From Bacteroidales bacterium (GTDB lineage Bacteria; Bacteroidota; Bacteroidia; Bacteroidales; P3), in NCBI GenBank assembly GCA_017429685.1, contig JAFROL010000030.1, positions 1 to 42,880 of the forward strand: a DNA stretch of 42,880 bases. Reading direction: 5' to 3'. The position numbers were made by a program, and so were the translations under genes. Under the pieces are notes generated by a model. It searched no databases, was not told the DNA's origin, and was given only the letters and a program-made list of their open reading frames with translations. Shown piece by piece: positions 6,553-15,094 of the stretch (positions within the stretch are counted from its first letter, which is position 1; every line of letters starts with the position of its first letter).

Positions 6553-9009
6553 CTACCTCAGATGCACCACCGTGATGCCGTCGCCGCCAAGATCGACCGG
6601 CGCGGAATGGCACGACTGCACCTCCGACATCGACTGCAACTGCTGGCGGATGAGGGTCTTGAGGATGCCGTAGCCTTTGCCGTGCAGGATGCGCAGCTCC
6701 TTTTCGCTGAGCAGCTGGGCATCGTCGAGGAAATGCTGCAACTCGGCGAGCGCCTCTTCGGCACGGTGGCCGCGCAGGTCGAGCGTGGGATTGAAGGCTT
6801 TGCGCTTCTCGTTGATGTCGTCGTAGATGGACTGGAAGCGGTTGTTGCGCTGCTGCGTCTTGTCGACGGGGATGACCTTCTTGCGCGTCTTCTGCAGGCG
6901 GTCGGTGGCGATGGTCATACGCAGGCTGTTGCTTTCGACGACGGCCTTCTTGCCCTTGAGTTCGACGAGCTGTCCGAAGGTGTCGCCGCCGTCGATGCGG
7001 ACGATGTCGCCCACCTGCAGCGGGCCGTCGGCGGGCCGGAGGTCGTCGTCGGGCTTGTCCTTCGGTGCGGACTCGCTCTGTTGCGCTGCGGCGCTGTTTT
7101 TGGCGCGCTGCTGGCGACGCTGGCGGTCGTGTTCCTGTTGCTGCTGCTCTATCTTTTCGGCATCCTGGCGCATCTGCTCGCGGGCCTGCTGTGTGCGCTC
7201 GCGCTCGGCGTTGGCCTCCTTGATGTCGGCGATGGTGCGCTCGACGGTGCGGTTGGCGTCGGCCAGTATCTGGCGGGCCTGCTGGCGTGCGTCGCTGAGG
7301 ATATCGTAGCGTTTGCTTTCGAGCTTTTCGTTGAGGCGCTGGTATTTGGTTATCACCTCGTTGAGAAAGTCGTCCGAAGCCTTGAGTTCGGCGCGCTGGC
7401 GGGCAATCTCCTGCTTGTCGAGCTCTATCTGCTGCAGCTGGTGCTCGAAGTTGAGCATCTCGGTGCCCACCTTGCTTTCGGCGGCTTCGAGAATGGGGAG
7501 CGGGAAGCCTATCTTGGTGGCGATCTCGAAGGCGAACGAGCTGCCGGGATGGCCCACCGAGAGGCGGTAGAGCGGCATCATCCGCTCGGTGTCGAAGAGC
7601 ATTGCGCCGTTGACGATGCCGTCGTACTTGTCGGCCAGCAGCTTGAGGTCGGCGAAATGGGTCGTCACCACGCCGAAGCTGCGTCGGCGGTAGAGCTCTT
7701 CGAGCAGGGCTTCGGCGATAGCGCAGCCCGAGCGGGGCTCGGTGCCGCCGCCAAGCTCGTCGAGGAGGAAGAGGGTGCGGTCGCCGGCCACGGCCAGTAA
7801 CTGCTTCATATTCTGCAGGTGCGACGAATAGGTGCTGAGGTCGTTTTCGAGCGACTGCTGGTCGCCGATGTCGATGAAGACGCTGTCGAAGATGCCGAAC
7901 TCGGACGTTTCGCGCACAGGGACGAGGAGTCCGCATTGCAGCATATACTGTATCAGTCCCACGGCCTTGAGGCACACCGACTTGCCGCCAGCGTTTGGCC
8001 CCGAAATGACAAGGATGCGCTTGTCGCCGTCGAGCGTGAGGCTGAAGGGCACCACCTCCTTGCCTTGGGCGCGGTGGTTGAGGTAGAGCAGCGGATGGCG
8101 CGCGTCGATCCAGCCCATCATCGGGCGGTCGTTAACTACAGGCATCACCGCATTGATGCTCAGCGCAAAACGGGCTTTGGCGCGGATAAAGTCGATGCGC
8201 GCCAAGAGCCAGTAGGCGTTGGTGAGTTGCGGCAGCTGGGGACGTATGTAGTCGGTGAAGGCGGCGAGAATTTTCTGTATTTCGTGGCGTTCGGCGAACT
8301 CGAGTTCGCGCAGGTCGTTGTTGAGTTCCACCACCTCGGCGGGTTCGAGAAAGGCGGTCTGGCGCGTGGCCGATTCGTCGTGGATAAGGCCTTTCATCTT
8401 GCGGCGGTGCGTGTCGAGCATCGGTATGACGAGGCGTCCGTTGCGGATGGTCACCTCGGCGTTTTCGGGTGCCCACCCTTCGCGCTTGGCACGGCTCAAC
8501 GAGCGGCCTATCTGTGCGTCGACCTCGCTGCGCTTGCGCGTCATCTGGCGGCGTATTTCGAGCAGTGCCGGCGAGGCGTCGTCGTAGATTTCACCCTTGT
8601 CGTCGACGATTTTGTCAAGACGTTTCAATATATTGGCATCGAGCTCGATGCGCTGGGCCAGAGCCGTCAGTTCGGGATACTTTTCGCCGTTGTCGGCGGA
8701 GAAAAAGCGCAGGCAGGAAGTGATGGTGTGCAGCGACGCCTTGAGGTCGACGAGGGCCTCGGGGTCGATGACGGTGCCGCCCACCTTGAGGCGCGCCAGC
8801 TCGTCGCTGAGGTCGAAGAAGTCCTGCGACGGGAAGCTGTTCTCCATCAGCAGTATCTGGCGGAATTCGTCGGTCTGGCGCAGCTCGCGGCAGATGCGCT
8901 CGCAGTTGCTGCCAAAAGCCATCTCGCCCACCATCCGCTCGGCAAGCCGGTTGGTGGTTTCGGCCGCCACAAGGTCACGTATTTTGTCGAAAGAAAGTCG
9001 TTGTTCCAT
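6553..9009 (-). CDS. mutS2: Endonuclease MutS2 family protein
   Basis: An 818-residue MutS2, the usual length. The N-terminal MutS core and clamp helices are followed by the ATPase: Walker A GPNAGGKS at about 337-344, the DIGDQQSLENDLSTYSSH signature, and Walker B FLLDELGGGTEP. A long coiled coil rich in Gln/Arg/Glu covers about 510-640. A KOW-like segment (VGDIVRI..GQLVELKGKKAVVE) is followed by a C-terminal Smr domain (LDLRGHRAEEAL, ILHGKGYGILK). MutS2 proteins act on recombination intermediates or collided ribosomes rather than in mismatch repair. The ATG at 9009 is chosen because a -7-like CAAAAATA (complement of TATTTTTG) lies at 9031-9038, over the alternative upstream TTG start. Confidence 0.95.
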   Translation of the reverse strand: MEQRLSFDKIRDLVAAETTNRLAERMVGEMAFGSNCERICRELRQTDEFRQILLMENSFPSQDFFDLSDELARLKVGGTVIDPEALVDLKASLHTITSCLRFFSADNGEKYPELTALAQRIELDANILKRLDKIVDDKGEIYDDASPALLEIRRQMTRKRSEVDAQIGRSLSRAKREGWAPENAEVTIRNGRLVIPMLDTHRRKMKGLIHDESATRQTAFLEPAEVVELNNDLRELEFAERHEIQKILAAFTDYIRPQLPQLTNAYWLLARIDFIRAKARFALSINAVMPVVNDRPMMGWIDARHPLLYLNHRAQGKEVVPFSLTLDGDKRILVISGPNAGGKSVCLKAVGLIQYMLQCGLLVPVRETSEFGIFDSVFIDIGDQQSLENDLSTYSSHLQNMKQLLAVAGDRTLFLLDELGGGTEPRSGCAIAEALLEELYRRRSFGVVTTHFADLKLLADKYDGIVNGAMLFDTERMMPLYRLSVGHPGSSFAFEIATKIGFPLPILEAAESKVGTEMLNFEHQLQQIELDKQEIARQRAELKASDDFLNEVITKYQRLNEKLESKRYDILSDARQQARQILADANRTVERTIADIKEANAERERTQQAREQMRQDAEKIEQQQQEHDRQRRQQRAKNSAAAQQSESAPKDKPDDDLRPADGPLQVGDIVRIDGGDTFGQLVELKGKKAVVESNSLRMTIATDRLQKTRKKVIPVDKTQQRNNRFQSIYDDINEKRKAFNPTLDLRGHRAEEALAELQHFLDDAQLLSEKELRILHGKGYGILKTLIRQQLQSMSEVQSCHSAPVDLGGDGITVVHLR

Positions 9010-9089
9010 TGTTGTTTTTGTTTTCAAATGCAAAAATACACAAACTTTAAGATTTGGCCAAGATTTACTTTAAGATTTAGCCAAAAAAG

Positions 9090-10439
9090 TCACACTATGC
9101 CACTCAAGTCGACGGAATAAACCAGCTGGCCAATCGATTCTTTACAAAGGAATGTCACCATATATATTGGAAGGTAGCATATATTCCCTTCAACACGCAC
9201 ATTACTGTGACAGAAAACAAAAGCCTGAGGAATGTTGTAGTCGGCGTTCGTCATAACGTTTGACAAAGCATTGTGGCGTTGGTAGTCTTTACCTGATTTC
9301 ACCTCGATGGGGACCACGTGTCCGTTCTGCTCGACAACAAAGTCGAGTTCGCCTTGTTTCTTGCTATTGAAATAATAGAGTTCAAAGCCGTGAGCACACA
9401 GCTCTTGAGCTACCGCATTCTCGAATACGGCGCCAAAATTGATGCTTTTTTCATCGGACAAAATGCGCAACTGGATACCCTCGGCATACTGACTTGCCAG
9501 CAGTCCCACATCGTTCTGGAACAACTTGAACAGGCTGCGGCTACGCGAGAGTTTTAAGGGCACCACAGGTTCCTCCACATTATAAGTGGGCAACGCCACA
9601 CCTGCATCTTTCAGCCAAAGGAAACTGTTTTCGTAACGGGAAAACTTATTGTTTTCATTCAGATTCTTCAGTATAAAACGTTTGTTTTTTGCATTCAATT
9701 CCGACGGTATCAAGTCGAAAATCTCCTGAATATAAAGCTTGTTGCTGCGGTCATATTTTGCAATGTCTCGTTTGTATAACCGCACAATGGCCTGCTGTTC
9801 CGCCATCACATCCTGCAAGTTGTGCGTGTCAACATACTTCTGCACTGCCGCAGGCATTCCCCCAACAATGAGGTAGAGTCGGAACAGATCCATCATCTTG
9901 TTGTGCACAAATTCATCCACCGCTTCCCGTTTATCATACGCCTCCCTCAATCCATCGACGACCTGTTTAGACACACCTAATGCCATAAAGAATTCCTCAA
10001 GGTCGAGCGGGAACATTTCCTTTACGTCCATATAGCCAACAGGTTCCGAACGCAGGTCGTTCAGCTCTACGCCAAGTAGCGAGCCACTCAAAACATACCT
10101 GAAACTGCCCTCGTCGACCAGAAACTTGATGGCTGTCACTATTTCAGGACATTCTTGCACTTCGTCGAAAAAAACAAGCGTTTGGCCTTTTTCCAAAGGC
10201 ACATCGGTCAACAAAGAAAGTCGTACCAGTATATCCTGACTGCTTTTGGCATTTCGAAATGCACTCACCGCGTCAGGCTGTTCGATAAAATTAATCTCCA
10301 CAAAGCGGCGAAAATTTCTCTTGCCGAACTGACGGATAGAGAAAGATTTTCCCGTTTGCCTTGCTCCAGTGACAAGCAAAGCCTTGTTTGTAGATTTATA
10401 AAAATCACATAAATAACTATCAATCTTTCGTATAAGCAT
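9090..10439 (-). CDS. AAA ATPase with DUF4143 domain (first of three ATPases)
   Basis: A 449-residue protein. The N-terminal ATPase (AAA_14 type) has Walker A GARQTGKS at about 25-32 and Walker B TLVFFDEVQE, with the arginine-rich sensor part near YVLSGSLLG. The C-terminal DUF4143-type domain carries a nuclease-like motif (GELDFVVEQNGHVVPIEVKSGKDY), resembling PD-(D/E)XK folds. Such proteins are very common in Bacteroidota and their role is not established. The Met at 10439 (MLIRKIDSYL) is chosen: a perfect promoter lies at 10463-10492, inside the longer upstream frame. Repeats upstream may be operators. Confidence 0.88.
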   Translation of the reverse strand: MLIRKIDSYLCDFYKSTNKALLVTGARQTGKSFSIRQFGKRNFRRFVEINFIEQPDAVSAFRNAKSSQDILVRLSLLTDVPLEKGQTLVFFDEVQECPEIVTAIKFLVDEGSFRYVLSGSLLGVELNDLRSEPVGYMDVKEMFPLDLEEFFMALGVSKQVVDGLREAYDKREAVDEFVHNKMMDLFRLYLIVGGMPAAVQKYVDTHNLQDVMAEQQAIVRLYKRDIAKYDRSNKLYIQEIFDLIPSELNAKNKRFILKNLNENNKFSRYENSFLWLKDAGVALPTYNVEEPVVPLKLSRSRSLFKLFQNDVGLLASQYAEGIQLRILSDEKSINFGAVFENAVAQELCAHGFELYYFNSKKQGELDFVVEQNGHVVPIEVKSGKDYQRHNALSNVMTNADYNIPQAFVFCHSNVRVEGNICYLPIYMVTFLCKESIGQLVYSVDLSGIV

Positions 10440-10600
10440 ATTTTCATCCGTTTTTCCAACTGCAAAATTACACAAAATTTCCATTTTTCCAACATAAATT
10501 TCTATATTTTTTCCATTTTTCCAACACGATTTTATATTGTTTTGTCCATTTTTCCAATATATTTTTACCTCATTTTGTCCATTTTTCCAACATCAATTTA
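10440..10600. repeat. Five TCCATTTTTCCAAC direct repeats upstream of the ATPase
   Basis: The motif (T)CCATTTTTCCAAC or close variants occurs five times, near 10450, 10481, 10512, 10549 and 10579, at spacings of about 30-37 bases. Read on the minus strand it is GTTGGAAAAATGGA. The -35-like TTG of the promoter at 10463-10492 is part of one copy. Confidence 0.8.
10463..10492 (-). promoter_or_regulatory. Promoter of the 9090-10439 ATPase
   Basis: On the minus strand TTG (10492-10490), 19 bases, then TAATTTTG (10470-10463), a perfect Bacteroidota promoter. It lies 24 bases before the chosen start and inside the direct repeats. Confidence 0.82.
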
Positions 10601-10728
10601 ATTATGCACCTGCTTAAAATGGACACAAATACGCAGCATCGACCTATTCGATTAATACACAATGTAGCCCAAAACCAAAGCTGATTGTCGGGATACGGAC
10701 TTATACGTTTTATTCGTGAAATACGTGT

Positions 10729-11562
10729 TTAAAAACTGCCAAACTCGTCGAAATCGAGGTTGAAGGGCCAATGCTGGCGGAAGGTGGCGAGGGATGGGGC
10801 CGAAAGGGTGGCGGCGATGATGCGTTCGTCGGGGCGGGTGGCGTCGAGCGAAGGAGGTATTTCGCTCATCGGCAGGCCTTTGTAGTCGACAATGGCCGAG
10901 CATCCGGCATAGTCGATGCCTGTGCTGTCGCGACCGACGCGGTTGCAGCCGACGCAGTAGGCAAGGTTTTCGATGGCGCGGGCGCGGAGCAGTGTGCGCC
11001 AGGCCTCGTAGCGCGAGCCGGGCCAGTTGGCACAGACCAGCAGCAGGTCATAGTCCCAGTCGGCCGTGTTGCGCAGCCAGATGGGGAAGCGCAGGTCGTA
11101 GCACACCACCGGGCGGATGCGCCAGCCGCGCCACTGGGCAGTGACGCGGCGCGCGCCGCGCCCCAGTTGCGATGCCTCGCTGCTCATACGGAAGGTGTGG
11201 GCCTTGTCGTAATAGTCGCAGGTGCCGTCGGGACGGACCAGGTGCAGACGGTTGTAGACCGTGCCGCCGTCGCGCACCGTCCAGCTGCCGGCAAAAAGTG
11301 CATCGTAGCGGCGGGCCACAGCGAGCGCGAAGTCGTAGGTCGGGCCTTGGGGCTCTTCGGCCTGGCGCGCCATATGGTCGCCAAAGCCGGTGCTGAAGGT
11401 CTCGGGGACGACAAGGATGTCAGGATTTTGGCTACCATCGGAAGGCAAAGCCGACACGTAGTCGTCAAAAGCTTTTGCCACCTTGTCGAAGTTGGCTCCG
11501 GGGTTCTCCCAGACGATATTCTGCTGGAAAATGGCTATATTCAGATTATCTTTTTTTGTCAC
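10729..11562 (-). CDS. Nitrilase-superfamily omega-amidase
   Basis: A 277-residue carbon-nitrogen hydrolase. The catalytic triad is visible: Glu54 in VVPETFSTGF, Lys120 in YYDKAHTF and Cys154 in VVCYDLRFP. The length and motifs match the YafV/NIT2 group of omega-amidases, which hydrolyse alpha-ketoglutaramate and alpha-ketosuccinamate, a repair or salvage reaction linked to glutamine transaminases. The protein is cytoplasmic. It appears to be transcribed alone; no partner transaminase is adjacent. The start MTKKDNLNIAIFQQN fits the usual first strand of the fold. Confidence 0.9.
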   Translation of the reverse strand: MTKKDNLNIAIFQQNIVWENPGANFDKVAKAFDDYVSALPSDGSQNPDILVVPETFSTGFGDHMARQAEEPQGPTYDFALAVARRYDALFAGSWTVRDGGTVYNRLHLVRPDGTCDYYDKAHTFRMSSEASQLGRGARRVTAQWRGWRIRPVVCYDLRFPIWLRNTADWDYDLLLVCANWPGSRYEAWRTLLRARAIENLAYCVGCNRVGRDSTGIDYAGCSAIVDYKGLPMSEIPPSLDATRPDERIIAATLSAPSLATFRQHWPFNLDFDEFGSF

Positions 11563-11732
11563 AACGCTGATAATATTTGGCCTAATCTAATTTTTTGTCG
11601 TCGAATTAAACGGATTGAGCGAATTAATATTTATTTGTTTTGCAAGCAAAACACGAATTTAAACGAAATTTAGACGTTGGCCGAAATTAATACATTATTA
11701 TATCTACTAACGGCTTTGTTGAACTATCTTTT

Positions 11733-11751
11733 CGCAAGCGAGGCGCTTGCG
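11733..11751. repeat. CGCAAGCG-AGG-CGCTTGCG palindrome
   Basis: A perfect 8-bp stem with a three-base loop, downstream of the LRR gene. It resembles the CTCGC/GCGAG palindromes elsewhere in the window. No T run follows on either strand, so it is not a typical terminator. Confidence 0.6.
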
Positions 11752-11763
11752 TAGCATATTCTG

Positions 11764-12333
11764 TCATTGGCAATTACAGACATAGTCCCACCGCTTGCGC
11801 GGCGAGGGCAGCAGTTCCTCGATGGCTTGCTGGTCGTCGTAGGTGAGCGGGCAGACGCGGAGGTCGATGAGTTTGAGGCTGTCGTTGAGGGCCACAAATG
11901 TTGGCGGGAAGGCTATTATGCCCGTCATCCAAAGCACAAGTTCCTCAAGATTAACGAGGTTGCCCATCGCGTCGGGCAGGTCGAGGATGGGGTTGCGGCT
12001 CAGGTTGAGGCGACGCAACTTCGTCAGGTTGCCCAGCTCGGGTGGGACGACGCGGATGCGGTTGCGTTGCAGGTTCAGCTCCTCGAGGTTGGTGAGCGTG
12101 CCAATTTCGGGCGGGATGCTGTCGATGAAATTGCGGCCGAGGTCGAGCACACGCAGGTTGCGCATCTCGAAGACCTTGGGCGGTATTTGCTTCAGGCGTT
12201 TGAAGTTCAGCTTCAGGACGTAGACCGAATCGGGACGGCGCACCTCCTTGAGCGACTTGTAGACGCGGCCGCGCTGGGCGGCGGCACCAAGGGCCAAAGC
12301 CAAAAGCAGGATTAACGTCAGTGACTTTTTCAT
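11764..12333 (-). CDS. Exported leucine-rich-repeat protein
   Basis: A 189-residue protein with a signal peptide (MKKSLTLILLLALALGAAAQ). Four or five LRR units of 23 residues follow, of the type LRVLDLGRNFIDSIPPEIGTL and LEELNLQRNRIRVVPPELGN; this is the bacterial/Shoc2-like class. A short C-terminal cap ends in two Cys (YVCNCQ). It probably binds proteins in the periplasm or at the surface. The gene begins 4 bases after the ribF stop codon, so it is probably the second gene of a ribF operon, although no functional link is known. Confidence 0.85.
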   Translation of the reverse strand: MKKSLTLILLLALALGAAAQRGRVYKSLKEVRRPDSVYVLKLNFKRLKQIPPKVFEMRNLRVLDLGRNFIDSIPPEIGTLTNLEELNLQRNRIRVVPPELGNLTKLRRLNLSRNPILDLPDAMGNLVNLEELVLWMTGIIAFPPTFVALNDSLKLIDLRVCPLTYDDQQAIEELLPSPRKRWDYVCNCQ

Positions 12334-12337
12334 AATA

Positions 12338-13264
12338 TTATTTATTTACAATAGAAATAGCCGTTTCGCGATCGACGTGCAGCTGCGCCACCAGCTCGTC
12401 GGGCGACGCGAAAGTGCGGATGTCGCGGATGCGGTCGACGAACTCCACCTGCAGCCGGAAGCCGTAGATATCCTCGTTAAAATCAAGTAGATGGACTTCC
12501 AGCTCGTTATGGTTTTGATGAAAAGTAGGCTGCGTGCCCAGATTGGCCATTGCCACATAGGCCTTGCCGCCTATGGTGGCGCGAAGGGCGTAGACGCCGG
12601 CAGCGGGCAGAAGCTTGGAGGGGTCGTCGGGCTGCAGGTTGGCAGTGGGAAATCCCAGCGAGGTGCCAATGTGGCGACCGTGAGCCACCGTGCCGCAGAC
12701 GCTGTAGGGGGCGCCGAGCATAGCGTTGGCGCGACGGATATCGCCCTGCTGCAACAGACGCCGTATCTTGGTAGAGCTGATGTCGATGCCGTCCATCAGC
12801 ACAGCTTCGTCGTTCCGGATGTCGAAATTTTCGCTCGCCGCCAGCTGCGGGAGCTGCGCAAAATCGTTGTTGCGCCGGCTGCCGAAACTGTTGTCGTAGC
12901 CAAGCAGCAACATTCTCATATTGAGCCGTCCGCACAGGAAGCGGGCCGCAAAATCGCACGCCGAGAGCGAGGCGGTATCCTTGTCGAAATGCACCATAGC
13001 CACATTGGGGACGCCGCAGCTTTCGAGCAAGGCCAGACGCTCGTCGCGCGTGGAAAGCAGCGAGAGCGGCGACGACGGGTCGAGCACCTGACGCGGATGA
13101 CGGTCGAAAGTGACAACAAAAGGTGTCAGCCCCGTCGTTGCGGAGAGTGCCAGCAGGTGCGATATCAGCTGCCGATGTCCCAAATGGACACCGTCGAACA
13201 TACCGACAGTGACTACGGTTTTTGCGTCTAAGACACTGATATTATCTATATTGAATACATTCAT
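12338..13264 (-). CDS. ribF: Bifunctional riboflavin kinase / FAD synthetase
   Basis: A 308-residue RibF, normal length. The N-terminal FMN adenylyltransferase domain has the nucleotidyltransferase motif GMFDGVHLGH and the DISSTKIRRLL motif. The C-terminal flavokinase domain has the GTSLGFPTANL motif and a Glu in ELEVHLLDF. It makes FMN from riboflavin and then FAD. The Met at 13264 (MNVFNIDN) is chosen because the upstream part of the frame lies in an AT-rich promoter region shared with the divergent rpsP. Confidence 0.95.
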   Translation of the reverse strand: MNVFNIDNISVLDAKTVVTVGMFDGVHLGHRQLISHLLALSATTGLTPFVVTFDRHPRQVLDPSSPLSLLSTRDERLALLESCGVPNVAMVHFDKDTASLSACDFAARFLCGRLNMRMLLLGYDNSFGSRRNNDFAQLPQLAASENFDIRNDEAVLMDGIDISSTKIRRLLQQGDIRRANAMLGAPYSVCGTVAHGRHIGTSLGFPTANLQPDDPSKLLPAAGVYALRATIGGKAYVAMANLGTQPTFHQNHNELEVHLLDFNEDIYGFRLQVEFVDRIRDIRTFASPDELVAQLHVDRETAISIVNK

Positions 13265-13300
13265 CAGAATTGCAAAGAAAATACAAAAATACAAAAAATT

Positions 13301-13330
13301 TTGTCAGTATAAAAAAAAGATGTAATTTTG
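13301..13330 (+). promoter_or_regulatory. Promoter of rpsP
   Basis: TTG at 13301-13303, 19 bases, TAATTTTG at 13323-13330: a perfect Bacteroidota promoter. It lies 54 bases before the rpsP start. Confidence 0.88.
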
Positions 13331-13383
13331 CATTTTCAAACCAAAAACAAAAATCAATTTAAACTTTTAAAAAACAGTTAATT

Positions 13384-13941
13384 ATGCCTGCAAGAATCAG
13401 ATTACAACGTCACGGTAAAAAGGGTCAGCCTTTTTATCACATCGTCGTAGCGGATGGTCGTGCACCTCGGGATGGTAGATTTATTGAGAAGATAGGCACC
13501 TACAACCCAATGACGAACCCCGCTCAAATCGTGCTCAACGAAGACAAAGCCTGCGAATGGCTCAAGAACGGTGCTCAGCCCAGCACTACCTGCCGTCGCA
13601 TCCTTTCGTACAAGGGTGTTCTTCTGAAACGCCACCTGCAGATCGGCGTTGAAAAGGGAGCCATCAGCCAGGAACAGGCCGATGTGAAGTTCAACGAATG
13701 GAAACAAGCCAAAGACACCAAGATTGCCAACAAGGTGAGCGAAATCGCCAACAACAGCCGCAACGAGGCCAAGAGCCGTCTTGAGGCCGAGAAGAAGGTC
13801 AACGAGACCAAGGCTGCCGCTATCGACGCCAAACGTCGCGCTGCCGCCGAGGCCGAGGCCGCTGCCAAGGCTGAAGCCGAAGCTACCGCCGAAGGCGAAG
13901 CTCCTGCCGCCGAAGAAGCTGCAGAAAACGCTGAAGCTTAA
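13384..13941 (+). CDS. rpsP: 30S ribosomal protein S16
   Basis: A 185-residue S16. The first 80 residues are the conserved fold ([38 protein letters not shown]). The rest is a lineage-typical extension: a Lys/Asn helix, then an Ala/Glu-rich tail that is probably disordered. Bacteroidota S16 proteins commonly carry such tails. It is a component of the small ribosomal subunit. rimM follows 89 bases downstream past a terminator, keeping the usual rpsP-rimM order. Confidence 0.97.
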   Translation: MPARIRLQRHGKKGQPFYHIVVADGRAPRDGRFIEKIGTYNPMTNPAQIVLNEDKACEWLKNGAQPSTTCRRILSYKGVLLKRHLQIGVEKGAISQEQADVKFNEWKQAKDTKIANKVSEIANNSRNEAKSRLEAEKKVNETKAAAIDAKRRAAAEAEAAAKAEAEATAEGEAPAAEEAAENAEA

Positions 13942-13963
13942 TTGGTTTGTCTGTGACACAAGC

Positions 13964-14000
13964 AAAAAAAGGATGCGTCTCGATGGCGTATCCTTTTTTT
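13964..14000 (+). terminator. Terminator between rpsP and rimM
   Basis: AAAAAGGATGCG pairs with CGTATCCTTTTT (one G-T) around a nine-base loop and ends in seven T residues. It may attenuate read-through into rimM, for which no separate strong promoter was seen. Confidence 0.85.
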
Positions 14001-14030
14001 CGTTAACAAACCCGAAACTCCACAAAAGCA

Positions 14031-14549
14031 ATGACCAAAGAAGAATGTTTTCAACTGGGCAAAATCACAAAACCCTTCGGATACAAAGGACAAGTGGTAT
14101 TCTTTCTTGATGTCGACGAGCCGGACGACTACGCCGGCCTCGATGCCGTATTTGTCGAAGTGAAAGGAAGCCTCGTCCCCTACTTCATCAAGGAGATAAA
14201 AATAGGCGGCAACAAGGCCACTGTGACCTTCGAGGAAATCAGTCCCGACGAGGCCCTGTCGCTGGTCGGCAGCAACCTCTACCTGCCATTGAAAATGCTG
14301 CCCAAACTGACAGGCAACAAATTCTACTACCACGAAGTAATAGGCTGGCAAGTGATTGACAAAGAGAAAGGTAACATAGGCGCCATCGTCTCCGTCATCG
14401 ACTATCCGGCCCAGGCCCTGTTCCAAATAATGAAAAACGACAAAGAAATCCTCATTCCAATAATAGACCAAGTGATAAAACGGGTGGACCGCGAAGAAAA
14501 AACGATGTATATCGAAGCTCCTAACGGTTTAATAGACTTATATTTATAA
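14031..14549 (+). CDS. rimM: Ribosome maturation factor RimM
   Basis: A 172-residue RimM, the usual length. The N-terminal domain (QLGKITKPFGYKGQVVF, with the EALSLVGSNLYLP strand) is followed by a PRC-barrel domain (FYYHEVIGWQVIDKEKGNIG, EILIPIIDQVIKRVD). It assists maturation of the 30S head and binds S19. Its position after rpsP agrees. The start ATG at 14031 is the only reasonable one. Confidence 0.95.
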   Translation: MTKEECFQLGKITKPFGYKGQVVFFLDVDEPDDYAGLDAVFVEVKGSLVPYFIKEIKIGGNKATVTFEEISPDEALSLVGSNLYLPLKMLPKLTGNKFYYHEVIGWQVIDKEKGNIGAIVSVIDYPAQALFQIMKNDKEILIPIIDQVIKRVDREEKTMYIEAPNGLIDLYL

Positions 14550-14575
14550 ATAACCAATAAAAAATTGTTGCATTT

Positions 14576-14610
14576 TTTGTTTCATCTGAACAAAATAATG
14601 TGTATCTTTG
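14576..14610 (+). promoter_or_regulatory. Probable promoter of the DksA-like gene
   Basis: TATCTTTG at 14603-14610 is a good -7 element. The nearest upstream TTTG is at 14576-14579, giving a 23-base gap that is longer than the preferred 19, so the -33 part is doubtful. Confidence 0.6.
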
Positions 14611-14637
14611 CACGTCGAAACATAAAAATTCAACACT

Positions 14638-15039
14638 ATGGCTACAAACAATCAGACAACCGAAAAGAAATATTATACTAACGAGGAGCTCCAAGAATTT
14701 AAAGAAATCATACTCAAAAAGATAGAGGAAGCAAAAAAGAATCTGGAACTGCTTAATGCCGCCGTGGCCAACGAAGGCAACGACGTGACCGACACATCGC
14801 CGACATTCAAGACCCTGGAGGAGGGCAACTCGGTACTGTCGAAAGAGGAAAACTCGAAACTGGCGGCACGCCAGCAGAAGTTCATCAAAGACCTCGAGGC
14901 TGCACTGATACGCATCGAGAACAAAACCTACGGCATCTGCAAGGTGACCGGCAAGCTGATTCCCAAAGAGCGCCTGCGCGCCGTGCCGCACACCACGATG
15001 ACCATCGAGGCCAAGGAGATGCAAAGCAAACGCAGATAA
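14638..15039 (+). CDS. TraR/DksA family transcriptional regulator
   Basis: A 133-residue protein with an N-terminal coiled coil (about 17-60), a middle helix and the DksA-like C-terminal finger (YGICKVTGKLIPKERLRAVP). DksA proteins bind RNA polymerase through the secondary channel. Only one Cys remains of the usual four of the zinc finger (ICKVTGK), which is typical of the Bacteroidota branch, so zinc binding is probably lost. In this branch the gene is often near lspA or ileS; neither is here. A terminator follows at 15063. Confidence 0.88.
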   Translation: MATNNQTTEKKYYTNEELQEFKEIILKKIEEAKKNLELLNAAVANEGNDVTDTSPTFKTLEEGNSVLSKEENSKLAARQQKFIKDLEAALIRIENKTYGICKVTGKLIPKERLRAVPHTTMTIEAKEMQSKRR

Positions 15040-15062
15040 TCAACTATACATAAGACAGATAT

Positions 15063-15094
15063 GCCATCCCAGAGTTGCATCCGGGATGGCTTTT
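15063..15094. terminator. Terminator between the DksA-like gene and the ABC ATPase
   Basis: GCCATCCC pairs with GGGATGGC around a 12-base loop and is followed by TTTTATT on the plus strand. It lies between two convergent genes and can serve both; the minus-strand T run is weaker. Confidence 0.75.

Noticed and set aside
11733-11751. Terminator for the LRR gene
   Set aside because: The stem is good but no T run follows on the minus strand.
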